Shown here piece after piece: positions 16,569 to 25,963 of a stretch of 64,000 bases of DNA (the stretch's first letter is position 1; the number at the start of each line of letters is the position of its first letter). A program made the translations under genes and the position numbers. The DNA is taken from contig NZ_CP171821.2 of NCBI RefSeq assembly GCF_028401415.2, positions 1,612,001 through 1,676,000 on the forward strand. Direction: 5' to 3'. Under the pieces are notes generated by a model. It saw only the letters and a list, made by a program, of their open reading frames with translations, was not told the origin of the DNA and did no database searches. This stretch comes from Glaciecola sp028401415. GTDB lineage: Bacteria > Pseudomonadota > Gammaproteobacteria > Enterobacterales > Alteromonadaceae.

Positions 16569-17912
16569 TTAACTGGCTTCCTTCACGGATTTTCCACGGC
16601 CAATACCATAATAATGCAAACCGTATTCCGACATCAGCGCGGGCTCAAATAAGTTTCGCCCGTCAAATAGCACTGTATCATTTATCTCGGACTTTATAAG
16701 GTCGAAATCGGGCGCTCTAAATGCTTGCCATTCAGTACAGATTACTAAGCAGTCTGCACCAGATAAAGCCGCTTCTTTTGTTCCCATCAAGGTTAAATCT
16801 GAACGCGTACCATAAATACGCTGAGTCTCTTCCATCGCCTCGGGATCAAAGGCCTGCACGCTTGCACCCTGCTCCCACAGTTTTTCCATCAATACACGAC
16901 TTGAGGCCTCACGCATATCATCAGTATTGGGTTTAAAAGAAAGCCCCCACAGTGCAATGGTTTTCCCAGTTACATTACCGTTGTAATGCTTCATGATGTA
17001 GTCGAATAATTTCTCTTTTTGACGATAGTTCACCGCCTCAACTGCTTCTAGCACTTTTGCTTGATAACCCACTGCCGTTGCACTACGAACGAGCGCTTGC
17101 ACATCTTTGGGGAAACACGAGCCGCCGTAACCGCATCCAGGGTAAATAAATTGATAACCAATACGCGAATCGCTGCCGATGCCCTTACGGACGTTCTCTA
17201 CGTCTGCACCAAAACGCTCAGCTAAATTGGCAATTTCATTCATAAAGCTGATTTTGGTCGCCAACATACAATTAGCAGCATACTTGGTTAACTCTGCACT
17301 ACGTACGTCCATCACAATTATTTTATCGTGATTGCGGTTAAAAGGCGCGTACAGCTCCTTAAGCTTCTTTTCAGACAGCTCACTCTGGGTGCCAAGTATA
17401 ATGCGATCTGGTCGCATACAATCGCTTACCGCTGCCCCTTCTTTCAAAAACTCAGGATTTGAGACGACATCAAAGGAAACCTCTTTATTCAAATCTGCTA
17501 AAACTTCGGACACTCTCGCGCTGACTTTGTCGGCAGTGCCTACCGGAACCGTAGACTTATTAATAATAATCTTGTGTGCCTGCATGTGCGTCGCAATCGT
17601 TTTTGCAACGGCAAGGACATATTTTAGGTCTGCAGAGCCGTCTTCATCTGGAGGAGTACCCACGGCAATAAAAATAAGGTCACCGTGCGTGATACCTTTT
17701 TCCGCATCAGTGGTAAAAGTCACTCGGCCCGCTTCGTGATTAGACTGGACAAGTGGCGTCAATCCAGGCTCATAAATTGGAATAATGCCCTTTTTTAAAT
17801 CATCGACTTTGTTTTGGTCTACATCAACACATACTACGTCATGCCCGACTTCCGCTAAAACGGCGGCCTGCACCAGTCCTACGTAGCCAATTCCAAATAC
17901 TGTTACCTTCAT
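16569..17912 (-). CDS. ugd: Ugd, UDP-glucose 6-dehydrogenase
   Basis: Oxidises UDP-glucose to UDP-glucuronate with two NAD. The 447-residue protein opens with the Rossmann motif VFGIGYVGLVQAAVLAEVGHDV. The catalytic cysteine is in GCGYGGSCFPKDVQAL (about residue 260), and the C-terminal domain has GLSFKPNTDDMREASS. It precedes galU and follows a 146-base gap after the glycosyltransferase genes, so it may also have its own promoter. UDP-glucuronate could enter the glycan directly or be turned into UDP-galacturonate by the epimerase at 57.7 kb. Confidence 0.96.
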   Translation of the reverse strand: MKVTVFGIGYVGLVQAAVLAEVGHDVVCVDVDQNKVDDLKKGIIPIYEPGLTPLVQSNHEAGRVTFTTDAEKGITHGDLIFIAVGTPPDEDGSADLKYVLAVAKTIATHMQAHKIIINKSTVPVGTADKVSARVSEVLADLNKEVSFDVVSNPEFLKEGAAVSDCMRPDRIILGTQSELSEKKLKELYAPFNRNHDKIIVMDVRSAELTKYAANCMLATKISFMNEIANLAERFGADVENVRKGIGSDSRIGYQFIYPGCGYGGSCFPKDVQALVRSATAVGYQAKVLEAVEAVNYRQKEKLFDYIMKHYNGNVTGKTIALWGLSFKPNTDDMREASSRVLMEKLWEQGASVQAFDPEAMEETQRIYGTRSDLTLMGTKEAALSGADCLVICTEWQAFRAPDFDLIKSEINDTVLFDGRNLFEPALMSEYGLHYYGIGRGKSVKEAS

Positions 17913-18058
17913 TTACGCTTCCTTTTGTGTGCCGAATGTTCTATTTTCAAACGCGCCGAGACGCGATCTTGATATTTTGAGTGAGCCTGAATATACCACA
18001 GCCAACTTAGACGAGAAATACCGAAAACGAGTTTGGATACACTTCGATATGCTTGGTA

Positions 18059-18937
18059 TCACCGCAATGGACCTGCGACACCTTTGAGGCCATCCTTTAA
18101 ACCACGAAGCATAAAACGGCATCTTGCTTTTCCAGATGTTTCCAGCAGAGCATTGATTAAAAAACGAGGAGCAATTGCGCTTAAATTTCTCAACTTCCAA
18201 TATCGCGGCACATAGTCTCGTTTTGAAAGCAGAATAATGTTTCGAAACTGATAATACAGGCGGCGTTCCGAGGTTTGCTTATAGGGGATCCCAAAAATGC
18301 GTTTTCGACCGTCACCCAAATAATGCTGCATATGAATTTGCTTCGCGATCCCAACGTGAAAGCCTTTTAAGGCTGCTCTCCAACACCACTCGTGATCAAC
18401 CCCATCGATAAATAAGCGTTCATCTTTCAATCCAACTTCAGGCAGGCAAGTCAAAGATAAAAACATACCAGAAGAAATAATTTGACTCACTACAGTAACA
18501 TCCACGTGGTCTCTGATTGGTCGTTGCAGAAGCGGCTTGACTTTTTTTTCGGTATAGCGGCAAATGATCTGTGGACCGATGGCAATGATAGATGCCTCTT
18601 CTTGTTTTATTGATTGGAAGCTCTCCCACATCATGCGACCGTAGTTTGGAGCAACCGCAGAGTCTTGGTCAAATAAACAAGCCCATTCACATCCTCTTTC
18701 AAGCAAATACTTCAAACCCGCGTTTTGAGCAACCGCGACTCCGACATTTTCGGCAAAGTGTATATATTTAAAATCTTGGGCTGATTGACTGTCAATAAAA
18801 CTCAGTAGCCAGTCATCTTTGCGTGGAGAGTTATCTACGATAACCAGAGGAGCACACTGATGCGCTAAGCATTCTAAGAGTGGTTTTGAAATCGCTTCGC
18901 TTGGATTAAAGAGAACAACAATTGCTGCAACGTTCAT
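18059..18937 (-). CDS. GT2 glycosyltransferase, rhamnosyltransferase-like
   Basis: A 292-residue GT-A fold transferase of the RfbF/WbbL-type rhamnosyltransferase group. Features: AAIVVLFNPSEAI opening, VIVDNSP, ENVGVAVAQNAGLKYLLERGCEWACLFDQDSAV (DQD as the nucleotide/metal site), SGMFLSLTCLPEVGLKDERLFIDGVDHEWCWRA, and a C-terminal half with YYQFRNIILLSKR. With rmlACDB in the same locus, dTDP-L-rhamnose is the likely donor; this is inference from family and context. It lies 15 bases after the next glycosyltransferase gene. A frame spanning 17913-18200 on the same strand overlaps it and is not credible. Confidence 0.88.
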   Translation of the reverse strand: MNVAAIVVLFNPSEAISKPLLECLAHQCAPLVIVDNSPRKDDWLLSFIDSQSAQDFKYIHFAENVGVAVAQNAGLKYLLERGCEWACLFDQDSAVAPNYGRMMWESFQSIKQEEASIIAIGPQIICRYTEKKVKPLLQRPIRDHVDVTVVSQIISSGMFLSLTCLPEVGLKDERLFIDGVDHEWCWRAALKGFHVGIAKQIHMQHYLGDGRKRIFGIPYKQTSERRLYYQFRNIILLSKRDYVPRYWKLRNLSAIAPRFLINALLETSGKARCRFMLRGLKDGLKGVAGPLR

Positions 18938-18952
18938 TCAACGCTCTGGACA

Positions 18953-19828
18953 CTAACGATTGAGCACATATCGGTCAAACTTGTAGGCAAGTTTTACCAA
19001 GGGTGCAGGCATACAGCGAACACAAAGCACACCACAAGCATAAACCACGTATCGAATCCGCATTCGTTTTAATGATTTCATAGCAAAAATTCGAGCTTTA
19101 AATTCATTCACCGATTTGCCTAAACCACGCCGCTTATAAAAGTCATTCACCCGTCTGAATTTCAACAGCGGCTCCTGCAGATTGTGAAACTTTATGCCGT
19201 CAGCAATCAGCTCTATCCAGAAAAAATAATCTTGCGTATTGCGCAATTGCTCTTGGAAGCGGTAGCCCTTTTCTATTACTGAGTAGCGCATTGCAACGGT
19301 GGGATGATTTATGGAGCATCTGCGCGTGAGCATCTTTTTTATTTTTTTATGCGACGCTGGCAAGGTTCTAAAGCCTACTTTTTCTCCCAACTCGTTTATT
19401 TCAACCAGCGCGCTTCCAAGTATGTCGATATCTTCGTGGGATTTAAAATAATCTACTTGCGTCGCAAATCGATGTGGCATGGATACGTCATCTGCGTCCA
19501 TACGAAAAAAGTATTTGGGATGATAGGGCAAGCACCAGTCCATCACGAAATTCATACATCGACTTAAACCCACGTTGGCATCAGATTTGGCCAATACGAT
19601 TCGCGGATCACGCTTCGCGGCATATTCAACAATCGCCGATATATCTTGATCTACTGGTCCATCTACCACAATGACAAAAACAAAATCAGAATAATCCTGC
19701 TGTAGCACACTGTCGATGGCATCAGCAAGCCACAATGGATTGTCATCAGCAAAGGTTGCCATCGCGACCACACTCTCGAAATTGTAGTCTATTGAAACCG
19801 CTTCTGTGAAATAAAAAGACTTTGGCAA
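18953..19828 (-). CDS. GT2 glycosyltransferase
   Basis: A 291-residue family 2 transferase. Visible: VVAMATFADDNPLWLADAIDSVLQQDYSDFVFVIVVDGP, then NVGLSRCMNFVMDWC, the DxD site FRMDADDVSMPHR (about residue 110), NHPTVAMR and NTQDYFFWIELIADG. The C-terminal part is basic and weakly hydrophobic (VVYACGVLCVRCMPAPLVKLAY), perhaps a membrane-contact helix. The donor and acceptor cannot be told. It is part of a run of three transferases in the polysaccharide locus. Confidence 0.88.
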   Translation of the reverse strand: MPKSFYFTEAVSIDYNFESVVAMATFADDNPLWLADAIDSVLQQDYSDFVFVIVVDGPVDQDISAIVEYAAKRDPRIVLAKSDANVGLSRCMNFVMDWCLPYHPKYFFRMDADDVSMPHRFATQVDYFKSHEDIDILGSALVEINELGEKVGFRTLPASHKKIKKMLTRRCSINHPTVAMRYSVIEKGYRFQEQLRNTQDYFFWIELIADGIKFHNLQEPLLKFRRVNDFYKRRGLGKSVNEFKARIFAMKSLKRMRIRYVVYACGVLCVRCMPAPLVKLAYKFDRYVLNR

Positions 19829-19896
19829 AAAATCTCCAAACTAAGGCATACAGGCCAAAAAAGACGCCAAGTTAAATTATGAAAACTATAGCATTA

Positions 19897-21651
19897 TTAA
19901 AGTGAAATTGGCTTTAAATTCTCGTCAATTGAGAAATTTTCATACTGTAAGGTTAGGTTTGGATTGTAGGCTGGATCATGTTTTATATATGCATCCCACT
20001 TAGTTTGCAGGTACGTCACTTCCGCTTGAAAGCGTTTTTGCTTTTCGACGGTATCTTCGTGTCCCCTAGATATAGACTCATGATGATAAAGCAGAGCCTC
20101 TGCAACCCATACATTGCGCTTTCCGAGCCCGCATATACTTAGGCAAAAATCGACATCATTGAACGCGACCGTTAAGTCGGTCTCGTTTAATCCACCTACT
20201 GCATCATAGTCTGCGCGTGTCACTAGCAAACAGGCTGCTGTGACTGCACTGAAATTCTGAGTCGCTACTGCCCGTTGCATATAACCGCTGCGATGACATG
20301 GTAAATACTTGTGTGCGTGACCTGCTCCTCCACCATAGCCCATGACGACTCCTGCATGCTGAACAAGATCGTTGGAATATAGAAGTTTGGCGCCTACACA
20401 GCCGACATCTTCCCTACAAACGTGATTAACCATTTTTTGAAGCCAATTAGGGGTGATAACTTCAATATCATTATTTATTAGCCCAATAATTTCTCCGCTT
20501 ACGCGTTTAACAGCAAAATTATTGATAGCGGAATAGTTAAAAGGATATGGAAAATCCAGCACTTCCACCTTCGTATGTAATGCAATCTCTGACAAGTACT
20601 CAAGCGTCTCTGGATCGTCTGAATTGTTATTTACAATACAAATTTCATAATTGGCGTAAGTTGTTTTCTTTATTATTGAGTCAACACAGTCTTTTAATAT
20701 TTTAACCCCGTTATAAGTAGGAATTATGAGACTTACTAAGGGTTTATGTTCATTTTCAAACATGATGCTGGTATCAATAGGGGCCAGTCTCGGAGTGGAT
20801 TCTGACGATACGTGTACCAATATGAAGGGAATATGGTCAATGTCGCAGTATATGTTATTCAAGTATGTACTTTTGATGTATTCAGAAACTGAATTATTGC
20901 AGTTAATTAGTTCATTTAATTGCAGCATTGGATTGAGCAACAAAACCGCACGATTAATGTAAGCAGTTGAAAGCAACAAGTCCGGATTCCAATCGGGCAT
21001 AAAAGCGGGATCATAGCGTTGGCCATCATCAATCCTATCGACATCTGTATAGGCCATATCTGCCGTTAGCGTAGCTCTATTTAATGCTATCAACGCTAGA
21101 GGATGAAGCAGGTCACCGTGACAAATCACAAAAACGGCCTGAGCATCTTGCTCCAATAGCGCCGAAAATCCTGCAGGCAGTCTTCGGCTGCGAACATCAT
21201 TACGATCAATGATTTTGACTTGTTTATAGCGACGGTTGATCCGCCCCAGCTTTTTCTTTTCACCTGCACTAAAGCACAACACAATTATATGTTCGACAGA
21301 TTCCTCTGCCTGAGTAACACTGTTAATGGAATTCTCAAGCTCATCGTCGCTTCTTGAACTATCAAACAAGATGACAACAGCGCTAACATGGCGTTTGTGA
21401 GCTTTTTCTGCTTTAGCCATTTCTAAGAGGGAATAATGATGTTTTTGACAAGCTTGGTAAAGGCTATCTCCTTTAGCAACAAATTGATGTGTATTAGCTA
21501 TCTTTGGATTAACACTAGGATGCAGTTTAACTCTGCAAAGCCACGCAGTATAGAGTGCCGAAAGCGACATGTTTGTACGTAAACGGTGGCGAAAGTTTTG
21601 GGGCATGAGTTTTACGATTAACTGCACGACCCTCATAAACATTCTGAGCAT
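19897..21651 (-). CDS. Large GT2 glycosyltransferase with N-terminal extension
   Basis: A 584-residue protein. The C-terminal part (about 290-560) is a full GT2 domain: LVSLIIPTYNGVKILKDCVDSIIKKTTYANYEICIVNNNS, then GEIIGLINNDIEVITPNWLQKMV (NND as metal site), CVGAKLLYSNDLVQHAGVVMGYGGG and AFNDVDFCLSICGLGKRNVWVAEALLYHHESISRG. This pattern is common in rhamnan/O-antigen transferases. The first 290 residues contain a second, weaker transferase-like fold (VVILFDSSRSDDELENSINSV; MAYTDVDRIDDGQRYDPAFMPDWNPDLLLS), so the protein may be bifunctional. It begins 7 bases after the sulfotransferase stop. Confidence 0.87.
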   Translation of the reverse strand: MLRMFMRVVQLIVKLMPQNFRHRLRTNMSLSALYTAWLCRVKLHPSVNPKIANTHQFVAKGDSLYQACQKHHYSLLEMAKAEKAHKRHVSAVVILFDSSRSDDELENSINSVTQAEESVEHIIVLCFSAGEKKKLGRINRRYKQVKIIDRNDVRSRRLPAGFSALLEQDAQAVFVICHGDLLHPLALIALNRATLTADMAYTDVDRIDDGQRYDPAFMPDWNPDLLLSTAYINRAVLLLNPMLQLNELINCNNSVSEYIKSTYLNNIYCDIDHIPFILVHVSSESTPRLAPIDTSIMFENEHKPLVSLIIPTYNGVKILKDCVDSIIKKTTYANYEICIVNNNSDDPETLEYLSEIALHTKVEVLDFPYPFNYSAINNFAVKRVSGEIIGLINNDIEVITPNWLQKMVNHVCREDVGCVGAKLLYSNDLVQHAGVVMGYGGGAGHAHKYLPCHRSGYMQRAVATQNFSAVTAACLLVTRADYDAVGGLNETDLTVAFNDVDFCLSICGLGKRNVWVAEALLYHHESISRGHEDTVEKQKRFQAEVTYLQTKWDAYIKHDPAYNPNLTLQYENFSIDENLKPISL

Positions 21652-21658
21652 GGCTATA

Positions 21659-22678
21659 CTACACTTCGTGTTGTTTATCAGGTACCGATATGTACTCAGA
21701 AAGTTGGTGAGCTAGGCGCTCTAAACAAGCATGAACCTCAAAATCCAATAACCAATCAGTCGCTGGAAACGCTGCCTCTTGATTTTTGGTGTTAGGCTCA
21801 TAATTTATGAGCTGCTCACTGTACTGTTGTACCATTATTTTTTCAGCGCGAACATCTACTGCATAGTTACCAACCCGCTCAGGACTAATATACTCTTTGA
21901 TGCGATTATGAACATACAACAAGTCTTCTTGCGATAGAGCTTTGATATGCTGTTGATAAAATGAGCGCACAGTGCCGTCTGAGGCTTTGTCGCTCAAGAT
22001 ATAATTAAGTGCTCTAACCGTTTCTACGTCCTCTACACTCATGCTTTGGTTGCGAACGTTGCTTTGAACAGTTTGGCTATTTAATGCAGATACTAGCTCT
22101 GAATCGCTTGAATCAAGACAAATAGCAGTGAGAAAATCTTCGAGCAAACGTTTATGTTTGGCACTTGCGTCATAGTCGATGACAATAATGTTTTCTTTAC
22201 CGAACACAGTCGCGAACATAGAGAGCTTCAAATCTGGAGATAGCATTTGACTCATAGCCGGTCTTGCTAAATGCTCATGATAATACGCGAAAAAATCTTG
22301 CGTTCCACCATGTTTAATTACCTCTTGCCAAATAGAATAAAGCTTGAAGCTTGCGCGCCTCCAAGAGTAAATAACGCGCACCTGCAAAAATGGCAAACTT
22401 TGTTTTAGATAGGTGAAGTCTGATTTGTTTAAGGAAATTAAGTCTTCGCTGGATATAACGAAGTCACATTCACTATCTTTGAAAAAGGCAATGTCCTCTT
22501 CATCAAGAGTGCGCTGAGATAATTTATCTCTGAATAAGTGCTGTCCAAATATCCGCATATACCTTTTGGGGTATAGAATTCCCTTTTTAAATATGACAGA
22601 TTGATTATCCAGCATGAATTTTTGAATGGCAGTCGTGCCGGTTTTATGTGGCCCTACGTGTAAATATAGATATTTCAT
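21659..22678 (-). CDS. Sulfotransferase-family protein
   Basis: Probably transfers sulfate from PAPS to a sugar of the exported glycan. The N-terminus MKYLYLHVGPHKTGTTAIQKFML carries the 5'-phosphosulfate-binding loop (HKTGTT), and VRVIYSWRRASFKLYSIWQE resembles the 3'-phosphate-binding region with its SWRR motif. I start at ATG 22678, which follows the stop of the upstream gene by one base (TGAGATG) and has GGA about 7 bases upstream; an in-frame ATG at 22708 would add ten residues inside that gene. This leaves 339 residues. The substrate is inferred from location among glycosyltransferases; no sulfate-activation genes are in the window. Confidence 0.8.
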   Translation of the reverse strand: MKYLYLHVGPHKTGTTAIQKFMLDNQSVIFKKGILYPKRYMRIFGQHLFRDKLSQRTLDEEDIAFFKDSECDFVISSEDLISLNKSDFTYLKQSLPFLQVRVIYSWRRASFKLYSIWQEVIKHGGTQDFFAYYHEHLARPAMSQMLSPDLKLSMFATVFGKENIIVIDYDASAKHKRLLEDFLTAICLDSSDSELVSALNSQTVQSNVRNQSMSVEDVETVRALNYILSDKASDGTVRSFYQQHIKALSQEDLLYVHNRIKEYISPERVGNYAVDVRAEKIMVQQYSEQLINYEPNTKNQEAAFPATDWLLDFEVHACLERLAHQLSEYISVPDKQHEV

Positions 22679-22679
22679 C

Positions 22680-24704
22680 TCAATTTCCAAAGAAAGGATA
22701 TCGACCAAACTTACTCATCAGCGCACCCCACTTCATATTCTCACGCTTCACATTTTCTCCTTGTGTCACTGCATTTGGCCCTAACCCAGCGGCCAACCAT
22801 TTATCTTTTGGATGCAAAATATGCATGTTAACAAGACCAAAGTCGCCACATAACTGCGCATCCGACCGAACGTTATCACCAATATGAATAAATGACTTCC
22901 CACTCTCATCAACTAAACGACGAATCTCTTTCCACATGGATGTATTATCTTTTCTAAGCCCAAGTTCTGATGAAACAAATAGACGAAAGCTGACCGCCAA
23001 GCCGCAGTGACGTAATATCGTGGATATTTGCTCTTCGCTATAGTACGTATCCGTCACCAACCATATTTCTCTTTGCATATCAGATAAGCGATTGACAATT
23101 TGTATTATGTCCGTCTTGCCATTCATTGAATGTAAATCGTATTGAAATTCTAACTCTTCCCACTCTCTCGCTTGTTCAATATCGCAACCTAATTGTTGTG
23201 CCAAAGCGTCATACACTTCACAGAGTTTCACATCACCTACATGGTTTCGTGAGATGCGAATATCGGTCTCTGTATCGTTCCTTAGTCCAACAAATACCTC
23301 AGGGCTTGCAACTACATCTAGCTGAGTTAAGTATTCCCCTAAAAGATATTTGGCGTGATCAGGCGCGACATATTGTCTAGTGATTAAGGTATCAAACACG
23401 TCAAACGAAACAATTTCAAAGTTACTAATCTCACTTAAAAACTGTCCGGGTGATTTCATGTAATTGATGTAAATGTAAGTCTTGTCGCATGTAAACTTTG
23501 ACTCAGGTGGGTAATAAAAAAACTGCTTAAACCCCTGTTTTTCCGTTAAAACACCCAGAATACGTTCAAGCGCATGCAAGTAAGAACCATCGTTTGGCAA
23601 AGGTTCCTCTGGAAAGTCTTCATACTGATAGCTTGCTTCAAGCAAAGGGGCAAGTGCTTTTGGCCTTGCCCAAAACATACCACCTACAGGATAGTTTACA
23701 AAATCACTGTCAATGTCTAGACCAAAACTCTCTACAAAAGGAGCAGCGTGCACCTTATTACATGTCCAATGGTTGACCCAGCTTGGCATCATCCAAAATG
23801 ATGTAGGATAGTACATGCCCAAGTCTTGATGTTCGTCGAACAAACGCAGTAGACATGATATTGTATGGGTATCTTTCATGAGGTATTGATGCAGGTAGTC
23901 AAACCACTGAGTTTGCTCCCGCCCTGAGTATAACGATTTTTTTGAGTGAATATGACAAAATAGATCGTATTCGAGCAGTTCATCTGAAAACTCAACTAAA
24001 AACGGTCCGAAATTGCGTCCCCTGTTAGGTACAGATACCACCCTTAGCTTATTGCACTGCTCAACGCTTTCAAACGCTATTTCAGCCTTTTTTGCAATCT
24101 CCTCACTTGCCGCAGTAATGAACACGTCGACTGAAATTGGCATTAGGCGAGTGGAGACAATTAATTTCTCAATCGCATCCTCATAAAAAATATGGAAAAC
24201 CAAGGCAATTCTTTGCTCTTGCCAAGTTTGCGTTTCCTTCGCCAAAAGCACATCTTTTGGCCGCCATCTCACAATCTCATTATTAATAGTACGATTATCG
24301 TCCTTACCATGGTGCAAGTAATGCATTAAGGGTGACGTTTGGCTGTGATACACATCGAGATTTCGTCGCAAGTACGACTCAGAATCAAAAGCAGCACTTG
24401 GATTAATGTTGGCAAACGATGATTTGTCAATATAGTCGGCAAATGCTGCTAAATCTGATTCAAAGCGTCCGTAGCGCTCTTGATAATACTCAGGGTCAAA
24501 TAATGCCTCTGCGATTGCCAACTTAAAGTGCTTAACATAATTTTTAAGATAGGGGGTGATCACCGTCGCCTCTAAGGGATCGGAGCCAATCTTGGCCAAT
24601 CTATCAACATCTTCGTTTTCAGTTGCCTGATTTAGTGTGCCTTTACCTTCGGAAGCTGAGCGTTGTCTTTTTTTAAATAGTCCAAAGCGAGAGGGTTTCT
24701 TCAT
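22680..24704 (-). CDS. RgpF-like (rhamnan synthesis F) domain fused to HAD-like domain
   Basis: A 674-residue protein in three parts. Residues about 60-135 have the FDPEYYQERYG...PLMHYLHHG type of repeat seen beside glycan enzymes. Residues about 165-415 match the rhamnan-synthesis F domain (RIALVFHIFYED, VPNRGRNFGPFL, HIHSKKSLYSG, YPVGGMFWARPKAL, PNDGSYLHALER). Residues about 428-650 are HAD-like, with motif I FDVFDTL (Asp435 and Asp438), VTDTYYS as motif II and HIGDNVRSDAQ as motif IV. The HAD half resembles the N-terminal half of COG5610-type proteins, whose usual C-terminal half appears to be the separate gene just upstream. It overlaps into the sulfotransferase start. The role is presumably glycan assembly or modification. 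Confidence 0.8.
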   Translation of the reverse strand: MKKPSRFGLFKKRQRSASEGKGTLNQATENEDVDRLAKIGSDPLEATVITPYLKNYVKHFKLAIAEALFDPEYYQERYGRFESDLAAFADYIDKSSFANINPSAAFDSESYLRRNLDVYHSQTSPLMHYLHHGKDDNRTINNEIVRWRPKDVLLAKETQTWQEQRIALVFHIFYEDAIEKLIVSTRLMPISVDVFITAASEEIAKKAEIAFESVEQCNKLRVVSVPNRGRNFGPFLVEFSDELLEYDLFCHIHSKKSLYSGREQTQWFDYLHQYLMKDTHTISCLLRLFDEHQDLGMYYPTSFWMMPSWVNHWTCNKVHAAPFVESFGLDIDSDFVNYPVGGMFWARPKALAPLLEASYQYEDFPEEPLPNDGSYLHALERILGVLTEKQGFKQFFYYPPESKFTCDKTYIYINYMKSPGQFLSEISNFEIVSFDVFDTLITRQYVAPDHAKYLLGEYLTQLDVVASPEVFVGLRNDTETDIRISRNHVGDVKLCEVYDALAQQLGCDIEQAREWEELEFQYDLHSMNGKTDIIQIVNRLSDMQREIWLVTDTYYSEEQISTILRHCGLAVSFRLFVSSELGLRKDNTSMWKEIRRLVDESGKSFIHIGDNVRSDAQLCGDFGLVNMHILHPKDKWLAAGLGPNAVTQGENVKRENMKWGALMSKFGRYPFFGN

Positions 24705-24713
24705 AATTTGTTC

Positions 24714-25802
24714 TTACAACCTAAACAAGTGCAGCGGATTGACATTTCCATTCCCCGATATAGCATCATCAACGTCAAACAATGGGTGAGTGCACGCAGG
24801 CATCATGTGCCGATGTTCAGTATATGCTTGAAATAAACACTCTATCTCGTCAGAAGTATATTCAATGCCGTTTTTGATATTGTGCACTACAGCCTCTATT
24901 GCGCCTTTATGAACCGAAGCGAGCTCAAGAAAGTGGGTTTGCGCATAAGACTCTCTGCCATATACAAACTGATATTTTCCGCTCAAGCCAAGTGCATGAT
25001 GACGTGCGTAAATATCAAGAAATTGACCATTTGGTGATGTCAGCAATGACTCCAAAAATAGGGACTTATCCAATAAAGCGTATCCATCGCCCATGTTAAC
25101 TTGATTTTTGAACACAAAATCCATTTGCGCTTTGGCTCCGTTATAATCGTACACTTTGGCATCAGTTGTCATGAAATAAAGTGCACGAGTATCACGACCG
25201 AGCAGTATGGTAAGTAATTTTTGTATCGTCCCTGAATATCCCAAGTCAATCATAAATGGTTTCATAGCAGTTTGAGATTTATTGAGACCAAGTTCGCGAA
25301 GATAATTCGTATAATCCGTCATGCTTTGAAGCGTTAACGCATTAAGTGCTTTCAAATTATCTTGAAAATAATGTTTAATCTTTTCGATATCGCTCGGTAA
25401 AACCACCTCTTCCTCTAGCAAGGTATGATCAAAAAGTTGACGTGCTTGATTTCCAGAAAAACCAAATCGATGCGTTAACAAAGACTCAAGCGTTCCTTTA
25501 TACTTATGCCCTAAGCTTATATCCCACGTTCGTTCATCCCCAATGCAAATGCGAAACAAAAAGGTTCTTGAAACTCTCAAATAGACGCGTTCAATGTTTG
25601 GCATTAAGTCTTGCTGAACTAGGGCATCAAATGCCTGCTTAAAAAAATATCCTTCCCGGGCAAGAAATACTAAAAACGGTGGGGGCTCATGGTTGGTTTC
25701 ACAGTCTTTAATCATCTCACGTAAAGCGTAAAAGTACTGCGTACACATTGGACCTAGAAACTGATATCCAAAATCCTCAAGAGTGATAAGTTTACTGTCC
25801 AT
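24714..25802 (-). CDS. Conserved protein like the C-terminal domain of COG5610 HAD proteins
   Basis: A 362-residue cytoplasmic protein without a named function. The segment FLVFLAREGYFFKQAFDAL (residues about 43-61) followed by RVYLRVSRTFLFRI is the LARDG-type signature that usually sits after a HAD domain in COG5610 proteins of polysaccharide clusters. MIDLGYSGTIQKLL (about 185-198) also belongs to that pattern. Here the HAD part is in the next gene downstream, fused to an RgpF domain, with a 9-base gap. So the two gene products probably act together. The gene starts a sub-operon after a 161-base gap from rmlB. Family assignment is from motif memory. Confidence 0.65.
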   Translation of the reverse strand: MDSKLITLEDFGYQFLGPMCTQYFYALREMIKDCETNHEPPPFLVFLAREGYFFKQAFDALVQQDLMPNIERVYLRVSRTFLFRICIGDERTWDISLGHKYKGTLESLLTHRFGFSGNQARQLFDHTLLEEEVVLPSDIEKIKHYFQDNLKALNALTLQSMTDYTNYLRELGLNKSQTAMKPFMIDLGYSGTIQKLLTILLGRDTRALYFMTTDAKVYDYNGAKAQMDFVFKNQVNMGDGYALLDKSLFLESLLTSPNGQFLDIYARHHALGLSGKYQFVYGRESYAQTHFLELASVHKGAIEAVVHNIKNGIEYTSDEIECLFQAYTEHRHMMPACTHPLFDVDDAISGNGNVNPLHLFRL

Positions 25803-25963
25803 AAGTGTAGGCTGCGCTTTGCTTGTATAAAATCATTACTTCCGTGATCATAGCATAGTGTTTGATCTTCGTTCTTCAAAATTATCGCGATAAGTAGTTT
25901 TTATCCGGGTGTGCTGCCACCTCCTGCCGCCATAAAAGTGATAACGAATACGACATTTATAAG

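Noticed and set aside
17913..18200. Minus-strand frame of 95 codons before ugd
   Set aside because: Overlaps the 3' end of the rhamnosyltransferase-like gene in another frame and has no family-like features.
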